NCBI GenBank assembly: GCA_039513195.1
Contig: JBCCRM010000001.1
Location: 186,001-250,000 of the forward strand
Length of the DNA: 64,000 bases
Direction of reading: 5' to 3'
Source of the DNA: Thermohalobaculum sp039513195
Lineage (GTDB): Bacteria > Pseudomonadota > Alphaproteobacteria > Rhodobacterales > Rhodobacteraceae
Below the pieces are notes generated by a model, which saw only the letters and a list, made by a program, of their open reading frames with translations, did no database searches and was not told where the DNA came from. Below are positions 45,128 through 52,804 of this stretch, one piece after another. Position 1 is the first letter of the stretch. Every line of letters begins with the position of its first letter. The translations under genes were made by a program, and so were the position numbers.

Positions 45128-46018
45128 ATGACAGCAATCGCCTTCATCGGCCTCGGCAATATGGGTCTGCCGATGGCGCGCAATCTGCTTGCGGCCGGGC
45201 ACGGGGTCACGGGCTTCGATCTCGATCCTGCGGCGGCTGCTGTCCTGGCGGAGGCTGGCGGTAGGCTCGCTGACACCGACCGCGCGGCTGTGTTGAGCGC
45301 AGAGGTTGTCGTTACCGCGCTGCCGGCCGCGCGGCATGTGAGGGCCGTCTATCTCGGCGATCAGGGCATTCTGCAGGCTGCGGGTTCTGGCACGGTGTTC
45401 ATCGACACCTCAACCATTGACGTTGCCACGGCGCGGGAGGTCGCTGAGGCGGCCGCGGCGGCTGGGCATTTAATGGTAGACAGCCCGATGTCCGGCGGCG
45501 TGGGTGGCGCGACGGCGGGCACGCTGACTTTTATGGTGGGTGGCAGCGATGCGGCCTTTTCCGCGGCGGAGCCTATTCTGGCGGCGATGGGCAAGAACAT
45601 CTTCCACGCTGGCGCATCGGGCGCCGGGTCGGCTGCGAAGATATGCAATAATATGATGCTTGCGATCCAAATGATCTCTGTCGCTGAAGGTTTCAATCTG
45701 GCCGAGCGTTTGGGGCTTGAGCCGGAGAGGCTCTTCAGCATCTCCTCCACCGCGACGGCGCGTTGCTGGTCGCTCAACGACTATTGTCCGGTTCCTGGGC
45801 CGGTCCCGGCATCGCCCGCCAATCGCGACTACCAACCCGGCTTTGCTGCCGCGCTGATGCTCAAAGATCTTCGCATAGCGATGGAGGCTGCGCAGGCCGC
45901 GGGCGCCCATGTGCCCCTCGGTGCCCATGCCACGCAGCTTTATGGGCTCATGGACCTCGCTGGCCAGGCGGACAACGACTTTTCGGGCATCATCCGGCTC
46001 TTGCGCGGAGAGCTGTGA
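45128..46018 (+). CDS. mmsB: 3-Hydroxyisobutyrate dehydrogenase
   Basis: 296 residues, the family length. It oxidises 3-hydroxyisobutyrate to methylmalonate semialdehyde in valine breakdown, with NAD+. Rossmann motif FIGLGNMGLPMARNL starts at residue 5; the substrate-binding DSPMSGGVGGATAGTLTFMVGG and the catalytic Lys in GAGSAAKICNNMML are present, as is CPVPGPVPASPANRDYQPGF, specific to this subgroup. The ATG at 45128 lies 27 nt after sdhE, with GGGGGAACGCGCCGC upstream. No other valine-pathway gene is nearby. The alternative is another beta-hydroxyacid dehydrogenase, but motif agreement is close. Confidence 0.92.
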   Translation: MTAIAFIGLGNMGLPMARNLLAAGHGVTGFDLDPAAAAVLAEAGGRLADTDRAAVLSAEVVVTALPAARHVRAVYLGDQGILQAAGSGTVFIDTSTIDVATAREVAEAAAAAGHLMVDSPMSGGVGGATAGTLTFMVGGSDAAFSAAEPILAAMGKNIFHAGASGAGSAAKICNNMMLAIQMISVAEGFNLAERLGLEPERLFSISSTATARCWSLNDYCPVPGPVPASPANRDYQPGFAAALMLKDLRIAMEAAQAAGAHVPLGAHATQLYGLMDLAGQADNDFSGIIRLLRGEL

Positions 46019-46048
46019 GCTTGCAGAAATTTCGGCACAAACTTGGTT

Positions 46049-46113
46049 AGGTTGAGATCGATGTTTACGGTTTGTTTCTAATTGAGCGCCAAGACTTCAT
46101 CAAGGATCAACCT
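46049..46113 (+). promoter_or_regulatory. Inverted repeat in the AT-rich leader of the LdtR-like gene
   Basis: AGGTTGA (46049-46055) and TCAACCT (46107-46113) are exact inverted copies flanking a 51-nt segment just upstream of the start codon at 46131. The 112-nt gap is clearly more AT-rich than its surroundings. It may be an autoregulatory site or an RNA stem; the ribosome site TAGGAG partly follows it. Confidence 0.35.
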
Positions 46114-46130
46114 TGTTAGGAGTTTCGAGC

Positions 46131-46640
46131 ATGAGAAACAGCGCCGCACTCGCTCCCGCTTACCACGACGAATCAGGCACGGATGTTCTGTCCGGGTATT
46201 TGGAAATGATGGCGCTGGTCGAACGCCTCCACCGGCTGTTGTTGGACGTGGTGAAGGATGAGTTCGAACGCGTCGGTCGGTTTGAAATCAGCCCAGTTCA
46301 AGCTCTGCTCGTGTTCAACATCGGCTCAAAAGTGATGACTGCTGGTGAACTTAAGAGCCGCGGCTATTATCAAGGATCCAATGTTTCGTACAACCTGAAG
46401 AAGTTGGTCGAGAACGGATTTATCGACTATCAGCGCTGCGATATCGACCGACGCTCGGTGCGGGTCCGTTTGACCGCCAAGGGGATGGAGGTGCATGAAA
46501 TCGTCGCCGACCTGTTCTTGCGCCATGCTGACGAACTCTGCAGCAGCGACCGTCTGCGCATTGATGGTATCATCGGGATGAACCGTGATCTGCGATCTGT
46601 CGAGCGCTACTGGACCGAGGAGATCCGCTACATCTACTAG
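46131..46640 (+). CDS. MarR-family winged-helix regulator, LdtR-like
   Basis: 169 residues from the ATG at 46131, which follows TTAGGAG at 8-9 nt. The protein resembles LdtR, which in Liberibacter and rhizobia controls an L,D-transpeptidase and cell-wall stress genes: LEMMALVERLHRLLLDVVKDEFERVG, then the recognition region YYQGSNVSYNLKKLVENGF and the wing CDIDRRSVRVRLTAKG. The N-terminal extension (about 25 residues) and the C-terminal dimer helices complete the fold. No L,D-transpeptidase gene is in view. It is convergent with a DUF1295 gene. Confidence 0.82.
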   Translation: MRNSAALAPAYHDESGTDVLSGYLEMMALVERLHRLLLDVVKDEFERVGRFEISPVQALLVFNIGSKVMTAGELKSRGYYQGSNVSYNLKKLVENGFIDYQRCDIDRRSVRVRLTAKGMEVHEIVADLFLRHADELCSSDRLRIDGIIGMNRDLRSVERYWTEEIRYIY

Positions 46641-46674
46641 CGGCGACGGCTTTGGCGCGGCGGCTTGGTGCCGA

Positions 46675-47475
46675 TCAGGCCGCCCGGCGCTGCCGCCAGG
46701 CGCGGAACCGGGGAATGAAGCCTGGAACTGCGCGTCGATATGCGGCGTAACCTGGCCGCGTGGCGGACAGCCGCTCGTCCAGCATCGGAACACCCGACAA
46801 GCGCGTCAGAAGCACGGTGATCAAGAGCGGTGACCAAAGTGCTGCGATCCATAAGCCGCCCTCGGCAACGATCAAACCGACGCCAATCCAAAAAACCACT
46901 TCTCCCAAATAGTTTGGGTGGCGCAAATGGGCTCGCAACCCGCCTGTGAAGAGCGCTCCGGGCTCGGCGGTGCGTTTGAACTTGTCGAGCTGGCGGTCCG
47001 CTAAGGCCTCGAGGCCGAGACCGGCCGCGGCAATCGCGGCGCCGATGGCAGCAACGACGCCAATGTTGTTTTGCCCGGCGAGCACGCCCGCCATCGGGCC
47101 GAGCGCGATCAGCCATTGCAGGATGCCTTGCAGCAGAAAAACCACGAAGAGGCTTTTCCACCAAAAGCCGGGGTGCCATGCGTCGCGCAGAACGGTATAG
47201 CGCGGGTCCTCGGATCCAGCCCTGGCGCGACGGGCGGTCAGGACCCAGCCGAGCCGCAATGACCAAAGACAGACAAGAGCAACCAGCATCCATTCGCGTG
47301 GTCCAAGCGCATTGCCTGACCACCAAGCGGCGAGAACGATTTGGGCACCGAAGCCCGGTCCCCACCAAATGTCGACGACACTCGCGTCGCGCAACCTAAG
47401 GCTGATTGGCCACAAGGCGACGAAAACGCCAAGCGTAACCAGAAGGGGTATCAAATACACCGCAAGCCCCGACAT
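46675..47475 (-). CDS. DUF1295 (steroid 5-alpha-reductase-like) membrane protein
   Basis: 266 residues with about six membrane helices (first LAVYLIPLLVTLGVFVALWP). DASVVDIWWGPGF is the typical DUF1295 opening, and the C-terminal LRHPNYLGEVVFWIGVGL and RPGYAAYRRAVPGFIPRF correspond to the NADPH-binding and closing motifs of the 5-alpha-reductase/ICMT superfamily. Members reduce or modify lipids, but bacterial substrates are mostly unknown. The ATG at 47475 lies beside a 329-nt gap shared with the divergent RodZ-like gene. It is convergent with the LdtR-like gene. Confidence 0.86.
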   Translation of the reverse strand: MSGLAVYLIPLLVTLGVFVALWPISLRLRDASVVDIWWGPGFGAQIVLAAWWSGNALGPREWMLVALVCLWSLRLGWVLTARRARAGSEDPRYTVLRDAWHPGFWWKSLFVVFLLQGILQWLIALGPMAGVLAGQNNIGVVAAIGAAIAAAGLGLEALADRQLDKFKRTAEPGALFTGGLRAHLRHPNYLGEVVFWIGVGLIVAEGGLWIAALWSPLLITVLLTRLSGVPMLDERLSATRPGYAAYRRAVPGFIPRFRAWRQRRAA

Positions 47476-47804
47476 AACTCCTCGCTTCGATCGCTAGATC
47501 TTGATCTGCCGCACTGCGCCGTCTATCCGCCTGGGAGGGGAGATAGAACAGTGGACGACGGTCGCAACGCATTGCGGCAAACTGCTTCGACCCACGGCTC
47601 TCTGCGGCGAAAGTGCGGCTATTCAACATACTTAGGCCGCAGTCTCTATGTGTGTTACGAGAAGAGGGCCGATGCTCACCGACTGTCAACGACTCCTGTC
47701 TAAACGAATTGAAATGTCATGGGGCCTTTGCGATAGTTGCGGCGAGGCAGAGGCGTCCCGGCAGATGGCGTGAAGCGAACGAGACCAGAGCAGGAGCAGC
47801 CCGA
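47476..47804. other. 329-nt divergent gap, DUF1295 gene / RodZ-like gene
   Basis: No gene, tRNA or repeat recognised. It should contain promoters for both neighbours, but I find no clear consensus elements. GAGGCAGAGGCGTCCCGG at 47743-47760 faintly resembles the end block of the palindromic family in reverse, but the second block is missing. Confidence 0.4.
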
Positions 47805-49025
47805 ATGGAGCTTCGGGGCTTTGACGATTACGAAGTTACGCTCGGCGACGAGATGCGCGGAGAGCGCGCCAGCCTCGGCAAGTCTTTACGGGACTGCGAG
47901 CGGGAGCTTCGGATTCGAGCCGAGCTGATTGTCGGGATTGAAAACTGCGATCTTGACGCTTTCCCTAATCAGAGTGTCGTCGCGGGCTATGTTCGGTCCT
48001 ATGCCAGGTTTCTGGGCATGGACCCCGAGGCGACCTACGACCGTTTCTGCGAGGCTACCGGATATCAGTCGCCAATGGCCGCTTTCCGCGCCGAGGTTGA
48101 CCGCGCGGGCGCCCGCGGTTTAACCGGCCCGCTGGCCGCCGGCACGGGCGGGCCGCTCGGCTCGTCACGCTTCGCAGGTCCGCCGCCGACGCGACGAATT
48201 GCAGCGCCGGTTTCGCTCGGCGGGGTCTTCTCGGGGTTGGCTCTGATCGGCCTTGTGTCAGGCCTGTCTTATGGCGGCTATGCACTCTTGCAAGATATTC
48301 AACGCCTCGGTTTTGCGCCGCTGCCCGATGCCCCAGTCGTCGTCGCTGAGGCGCCGCTGATCGAAACTCCGCGGATTGGCGCTGGGTCCGATCGCCGGCC
48401 GCAGGCTTCGGCCTATTATGGCGACGGCGCGCTTGCGTCGTTGATCTCGCCATCGGACCTGCCGACGCCGGCTGTAGCATCGCGCGACGGCCCGATTTCT
48501 GCGATCAATCCGGCGACCTCGGGGGTCTTCTTGCGCCAGGCGCGGGCCCAGCTCGCAGATAATGGCGATCTGCTCAGCGCCGGCGCGCCGGATCTCCCCA
48601 GTCGGCTCTCGATCCTTGCCGAGTATCGCCGGGCGCGCCCGGCGCCCAAGCCCGATCAAGAGTCCGAAGGGGCGGTGCAGACCGCGCCGGATTTTGCCGT
48701 GCATGCCACCGAAGATGCCTGGATCCGAATCCGGGGACAGAAGGGCGCTATCTTGTTTGAAGGGACGCTTGCAGCCGGCGAAAGTTTCGAGATTGCCAAC
48801 CGTGCACAGGTGACCTCTCTGCGTGCCGGGAACGCTGGGCATGTCTTCGTCGTGATTGGTGGGGTGCCGTTCGGCCCGGTCGGTGTGCCCGGACGGGTCG
48901 TCAAGGACTTTCCACTGGGTGCCAAGGATGTGGTCGCCGCATTGCCAGAGGCGTCGGAGAACATCGTAGTAAATACCACGACACGGCCCGCGAGCGAGCG
49001 GGTCGAGGCAGCCTTGTCCCGCTGA
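47805..49025 (+). CDS. RodZ-like protein (helix-turn-helix, DUF4115)
   Basis: 406 residues from the ATG at 47805, preceded by CAGGAGCAG. The cytoplasmic N-terminus is an HTH_25 domain (GDEMRGERASLGKSLRDCERELRIRAELIVGIE and VAGYVRSYARFLGMDPE, about 13-85). A single membrane helix lies around residues 143-165 (GVFSGLALIGLVSGLSYGGYAL). After a long Pro/Ala-rich periplasmic spacer, the C-terminal DUF4115 beta domain covers about 290-375 (WIRIRGQKGAILFEGTLAAGESFEI). RodZ anchors MreB in cell-shape control; this protein is longer in the spacer than E. coli RodZ. ispG follows 82 nt downstream, a pairing also seen in other proteobacteria. Confidence 0.85.
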   Translation: MELRGFDDYEVTLGDEMRGERASLGKSLRDCERELRIRAELIVGIENCDLDAFPNQSVVAGYVRSYARFLGMDPEATYDRFCEATGYQSPMAAFRAEVDRAGARGLTGPLAAGTGGPLGSSRFAGPPPTRRIAAPVSLGGVFSGLALIGLVSGLSYGGYALLQDIQRLGFAPLPDAPVVVAEAPLIETPRIGAGSDRRPQASAYYGDGALASLISPSDLPTPAVASRDGPISAINPATSGVFLRQARAQLADNGDLLSAGAPDLPSRLSILAEYRRARPAPKPDQESEGAVQTAPDFAVHATEDAWIRIRGQKGAILFEGTLAAGESFEIANRAQVTSLRAGNAGHVFVVIGGVPFGPVGVPGRVVKDFPLGAKDVVAALPEASENIVVNTTTRPASERVEAALSR

Positions 49026-49107
49026 CGCCGGGCTCTTTCTCTCGACAGCCGGGGTGGTTCCGCTTAAATCTCGCTCCACGCCCGTGGGGTCCTGAGAGGA
49101 GAGCAGG

Positions 49108-50241
49108 ATGAGCACCAACCATATCCGTCCATGGCGCAGTATTTACCGGCGCGAATGCCGGAAAATCCGCGTCGGCCGGGTTGAGGTTGGGGGCGATGCG
49201 CCAATCTCCGTCCAAACCATGACAAATACCCTTACGAGCGATGTCGAAGCGACCGTTGCGCAGGTCAATGAGTGCGCCGAGGCGGGGGCCGATATCGTGC
49301 GCATTTCTGTCCCCGACAAGGACAGCTCCGAGGCGCTCAAACAAATCGTGCCGAGGGTCGAGGTGCCGATCGTCGCCGATATCCATTTCCACTACAAACG
49401 CGGGATCGAGGCGGCAGAGGCGGGGGCCGCCTGTCTGCGGATCAATCCCGGCAATATCGGCGATGAGAAGCGGGTCCGCGAGGTCATCAAGGCGGCGCGA
49501 GACCATGGCTGTGCCATGCGCATCGGGGTGAATGCTGGCAGTCTTGAGAGACATCTGCTCGAGAAATATGGCGAACCCTGCCCGGACGCGATGCTGGAGA
49601 GCGGGCTGGGCCATATCCGGATCCTGCAGGACAACGACTTCCACGAGTTCAAGATTTCCGTGAAGGCATCCGACGTGTTCCTTGCGGCGGCCGCCTATCA
49701 GCAGCTCGCCGATGCGACCGATGCGCCGATCCATCTTGGCATCACGGAGGCGGGGGGTCTGACCTCGGGCACCGTCAAGTCCGCGATTGGACTCGGGAAT
49801 CTTCTTTGGATGGGGATCGGCGACACGATCCGTGTCAGCCTGTCCGCGAACCCGGTCGAGGAAGTGAAGGTCGGCTATGAGGTTCTTAAGTCTCTCGGCC
49901 TGCGCCACCGGGGGGTGAACATCATCTCTTGCCCCTCCTGCGCGCGGCAGGGCTTCGATGTCATCAAGACCGTGGGGCTTCTCGAGGAGCGGCTTGCGCA
50001 TATCAAGACGCCCATGTCGCTGTCGATCATCGGCTGTGTGGTCAATGGGCCGGGCGAGGCACTGATGACCGATGTCGGCTTTACTGGCGGTGGGGCAGGC
50101 TCGGGCATGGTATATTTGGCCGGGAAGCAGGACCACAAGATGGACAATGCCAGCATGGTAGATCACATCGTCGAGTTGGTCGAGAAGCGGGCCGCTGAGA
50201 TTGCCGCGCAACAGGCGGCGGAGAAGACGGCTGCTGAGTGA
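49108..50241 (+). CDS. ispG: 4-Hydroxy-3-methylbut-2-enyl diphosphate synthase (flavodoxin)
   Basis: 377 residues, the short two-domain bacterial form. It catalyses the penultimate step of the MEP isoprenoid pathway in the cytoplasm, using a [4Fe-4S] cluster. The N-terminal barrel shows VGGDAPISVQTMTNT, IVRISVPD, VADIHFHYKRGIEAA and LRINPGNIG. The cluster ligands are the Cys pair in CPSCARQGFDVI and the Cys of GCVVNGPGEA, with the Glu of that motif as the fourth ligand. GAGGAGAGCAGG precedes the ATG. A repeat copy starts 20 nt after the stop. Confidence 0.97.
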   Translation: MSTNHIRPWRSIYRRECRKIRVGRVEVGGDAPISVQTMTNTLTSDVEATVAQVNECAEAGADIVRISVPDKDSSEALKQIVPRVEVPIVADIHFHYKRGIEAAEAGAACLRINPGNIGDEKRVREVIKAARDHGCAMRIGVNAGSLERHLLEKYGEPCPDAMLESGLGHIRILQDNDFHEFKISVKASDVFLAAAAYQQLADATDAPIHLGITEAGGLTSGTVKSAIGLGNLLWMGIGDTIRVSLSANPVEEVKVGYEVLKSLGLRHRGVNIISCPSCARQGFDVIKTVGLLEERLAHIKTPMSLSIIGCVVNGPGEALMTDVGFTGGGAGSGMVYLAGKQDHKMDNASMVDHIVELVEKRAAEIAAQQAAEKTAAE

Positions 50242-50261
50242 CATTCGGCCCCTTTTGACGG

Positions 50262-50434
50262 GGGCGCCGCGTCTGCCTCTCGGCTTGTGGCGACGACATC
50301 GTGCGCGGCGCACGTCACCAATTTCGCATTTGGCACTGCCGCGGGGCGCTCTGCTGACGCGCCACGCGCACGGATGTCGAAGACCGCCGCGAGCACGGTC
50401 GGTGCAACTTGCCTCTGCGGCGGACGCGGCGCCC
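50262..50434. repeat. Palindromic intergenic element, copy B (both arms)
   Basis: GGGCGCCGCGTCTGCC (50262-50277) and GGCGGACGCGGCGCCC (50419-50434) are inverted copies matching at 15 of 16 positions. Second blocks CGTGCGCGGCG (50300-50310) and, inverted, CGCCGCGAGCA (50385-50395) keep the family spacing. The copy lies between the convergent ispG and oxidoreductase genes and is preceded by a GCCCC/GGGGC stem at about 50249-50265. Confidence 0.8.
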
Positions 50435-50460
50435 GGGACGACCGCGTCAGCGCGCCTGCG

Positions 50461-51468
50461 CTATACCTCTAGCACCAGCTTTCCCTTGGCCCTGCCGCTC
50501 TCCAAGAGGGCATGAGCCTCTCGCAACGTCTCAAGCGACAGCGTCCCAAGATGCTGGCCGACAGTGGTCTTCACCCGCCCCGAATCGACCAAATCCGCGA
50601 GCCTCGCCAGCAGGCCGCCTTGCTTCGCCAAATCCGGGGTCGCGAACATCGACCGAGTAAACATAAACTCCCAATGAAGCGAGATCGATTTCCGTTTCAG
50701 GGCCATGATATCGAAGCTTTCCGGGTCGTCGATTAAACCGAACCGACCCTGCGGCCGAAGGCTCTCGACGATCTGTGCCAGGTGCTGGTCGCTGGCATTG
50801 GCGGAGAACACCGCATCGACGCCCCCACGCACGATCGCGCGCACCGCCTCTGCGAAGGGCGCCGCGTGGCTGACCACATGCTGCGCGCCGAGGCTCCGTA
50901 CCCAGTCCTGCGTCTCCGGGCGGGAAGCTGTGGCAATTACCTCTCGTTCTGTGAGAGCGCGCGCCAATTGGATCGCAATCGACCCGACGCCGCCTGCCGC
51001 GCCGACCATCAAAAGCGTTTCACCGCCGCCACCGCCCTCCGCAAAGCCGAGCCGATCGAACAGCATCTCCCACGCCGTGATCGCGGTTAGAGGCAGCGCT
51101 GCGGCTTCGGCAAACCCCAGGCTCTCCGGCTTTTTCGCAGCGATCCGTGCATCCACGGTCTGATACGCAGCGTTCGAGCCCTGGCGGGTGAGATCCCCCG
51201 CATAATAGACTGCGTCGCCGGGGCGAAAACCGGTCACAGCAGCACCGACTGCCTCGACAACCCCGGCCGCGTCCCAGCCCAAAATCCGCGGAGCCTCTGC
51301 TTCCGGCAGCGGCCGCGTGCGCATTTTCGCATCGACCGGGTTCACGGAGACCGCCTTTACGGAAACCAAGAGATCTTGGGGCCCTGGCTCGGGGACCGGC
51401 AGGTCGAAGCTCTGGAGCGCGTCGGGCTCTTCGAGAGCCGTAGGGCGGGTATGTCCAAAGGCGCGCAT
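50461..51468 (-). CDS. Zinc-binding-alcohol-dehydrogenase-type / quinone oxidoreductase
   Basis: 335 residues from the ATG at 51468, after AAGGAGAGAGCG. It is a medium-chain dehydrogenase of the quinone oxidoreductase/ZADH subgroup, which lacks catalytic zinc: VSVNPVDAKMR replaces the Cys motif, with GWDAAGVVEAVG and PLTAITAWEMLFDRLG after it. NADPH binding is by LLMVGAAGGVGSIAIQLA. Such enzymes reduce quinones or enones and often answer to electrophile stress. It is divergent from an HxlR regulator with 104 nt between starts, the classic arrangement for HxlR-controlled detoxification. Confidence 0.9.
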   Translation of the reverse strand: MRAFGHTRPTALEEPDALQSFDLPVPEPGPQDLLVSVKAVSVNPVDAKMRTRPLPEAEAPRILGWDAAGVVEAVGAAVTGFRPGDAVYYAGDLTRQGSNAAYQTVDARIAAKKPESLGFAEAAALPLTAITAWEMLFDRLGFAEGGGGGETLLMVGAAGGVGSIAIQLARALTEREVIATASRPETQDWVRSLGAQHVVSHAAPFAEAVRAIVRGGVDAVFSANASDQHLAQIVESLRPQGRFGLIDDPESFDIMALKRKSISLHWEFMFTRSMFATPDLAKQGGLLARLADLVDSGRVKTTVGQHLGTLSLETLREAHALLESGRAKGKLVLEV

Positions 51469-51572
51469 CTCGCTCTCTCCTTGATCGTGGGCACAAGGTT
51501 CGAGATGGTGATGCCGGCCTCTGCGGGGAGAGGTGAACACAGCTTCACTTGGTGACTTTCGGGAGCGTTGGA

Positions 51573-51974
51573 ATGCATGAGCGGTATGACTGTGGACCCG
51601 GATGCCCCGTGGCTGCATGCCTGGACTTGGTCGGCGGAAAATGGCGCGGTTCGATCCTCTTCCTGCTGCTGCAGGGGGCTACCAGATTCAACGCAATGCG
51701 CCGTCTTCTCGGCGACCCGCCGGCGCGTTCTTTGTCCGACCAACTCAAGGCGTTGGAGTCGCATGGGCTGATTACCCGCAATGTTGGCTCGGGTAACCCG
51801 CCCGAGGTCAGCTATGACCTGACTGCGCGAGGCGAGACCTTGCGACCGGTGCTGACGGCACTTGCGGATTGGGGGCTTGGGCGGATGCTCGAAGAGGGCG
51901 CTGCGCTGCCGCATGACCGGCTGACGCGGCAGCGTGCTGCTGAGCTCGCCGGACCCAGGGAACCCGGGTCGTGA
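51573..51974 (+). CDS. HxlR-family winged-helix regulator
   Basis: 133 residues from the ATG at 51573, after GGGAGCG; an in-frame start at 51549 is less likely. The HxlR fold is clear: CPVAACLDLVGGKWRGSILFLLLQGATRFNAMRRLLG, SLSDQLKALESHGLI and the wing region VSYDLTARGETLRPVL. Cys residues in the N-terminal YDCGPGCPVAAC could sense electrophiles or oxidants, as in YodB/HypR, but this is inference. It probably represses the divergent oxidoreductase gene. The DUF1499 gene begins 4 nt downstream. Confidence 0.9.
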   Translation: MHERYDCGPGCPVAACLDLVGGKWRGSILFLLLQGATRFNAMRRLLGDPPARSLSDQLKALESHGLITRNVGSGNPPEVSYDLTARGETLRPVLTALADWGLGRMLEEGAALPHDRLTRQRAAELAGPREPGS

Positions 51975-51978
51975 GCGC

Positions 51979-52503
51979 ATGGCGGATCTGGAAGACCGCC
52001 TATTATCCGGCGCCGGGCTGCGAAGATGGTTCCGTCTGGCGGTCGTCCTCGGTCTGTGCGGCTCCGCATTCGGATGCGGGATGATCCTAGGGGCTGAGCA
52101 CGATCCGCAGGTCTGGCATCGCGATCCCTTCGCGGCGGAGCGGACGGGGCGGCCCAATGATTTCCTCGCGGCGCCCGAGGGGACAACGGTGGCAGCACCG
52201 GACCGTCTGTTGGGTGTTTGGGCCGAGGCACCGGAAGCGCTGTTTGCGAGGTTCGAGGCCATCATAGTTGCCACGGATCGTGTGGAGCGGCTCATCAAAG
52301 ACGATGCGGCCCTCTTCGCCACCTATGTCCAGCGGAGCGCGCTGATCGGTTTTCCGGATTACATCTCGGTGCGGGTTGTTCCGCAAGGCGAGGGAGCAAG
52401 CCTTGCGATCTGGTCCCGCGCGCGATTTGGCTATTCCGATTTTGGTGTCAATCGGGCTCGTGTTGATACCTGGCTTGGACAGCTCGGCTCGCCGGCGGAG
52501 TGA
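51979..52503 (+). CDS. DUF1499 domain-containing protein
   Basis: 174 residues from the ATG at 51979. A hydrophobic segment at about residues 17-36 (FRLAVVLGLCGSAFGCGMIL) is a membrane anchor or signal peptide; the Cys near its end might allow lipidation, but the lipobox is imperfect. The remainder fits DUF1499: WHRDPFAAERTGRPNDFLAAPEG, a central VERLIKDDAALFATYVQRSALIGFPDYISVRV and ASLAIWSRARFGYSDFGVNRARV, the last with the conserved SRSRxGxSDxGVNRxRV pattern. No function is known. It is 4 nt from hxlR, so probably co-transcribed. Confidence 0.88.
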   Translation: MADLEDRLLSGAGLRRWFRLAVVLGLCGSAFGCGMILGAEHDPQVWHRDPFAAERTGRPNDFLAAPEGTTVAAPDRLLGVWAEAPEALFARFEAIIVATDRVERLIKDDAALFATYVQRSALIGFPDYISVRVVPQGEGASLAIWSRARFGYSDFGVNRARVDTWLGQLGSPAE

Positions 52504-52804
52504 GGCGGTGTCCTGTCGCCGCTCTGAGGCTAAGGTGCCCGCTTGGACCGGGCGCCGCGTCCGCCTCCCCGGTCAATGGAGGGGTGGCGCTCGCGGCGGG
52601 CTTCGAAATCTGTGCTGGTTGCACCGTCCCATGCGCCCTGCGGCATCGCCACAGTCGCCTCCGCCGCAGCGCGCCGCGGGCGCCCCCGGTGCCAATTGCC
52701 TCGGCAGTCGACGCGGCGCCGGGTCACGATGCGCGTCGCGCAGCGGGAATTCCTTTGCGCGCGCACCGCTTGACCTGTTTGGCTGGAGCGGGCAAGCCGC
52801 CCGC
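52504..52804 (+). other. 301-nt gap between DUF1499 and prfA
   Basis: Mostly occupied by repeat copy C. The remaining 84 nt before prfA (52721-52804) should carry its promoter, but I see no good -35/-10 pair. The in-frame extension of prfA upstream of 52805 reads through the repeat and is not protein-like. Confidence 0.6.
52550..52720. repeat. Palindromic intergenic element, copy C (both arms)
   Basis: GGGCGCCGCGTCCGCC at 52550-52565, and inverted GACGCGGCGCC at 52710-52720. Second blocks CGCTCGCGGCG at 52588-52598 and, inverted, CGCCGCGGGCG at 52672-52682 maintain the spacing. GGTGC-AA-TTGCCTC before the right end is nearly identical to copy B, as is the total length (171 against 173 bp). 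A GCCCG/CGGGC stem at 52538-52554 precedes it. Confidence 0.8.

Noticed and set aside
47743..47760. Possible sixth, reversed copy of the palindromic element
   Set aside because: GAGGCAGAGGCGTCCCGG resembles the first block, but the second block is missing at the required offset.
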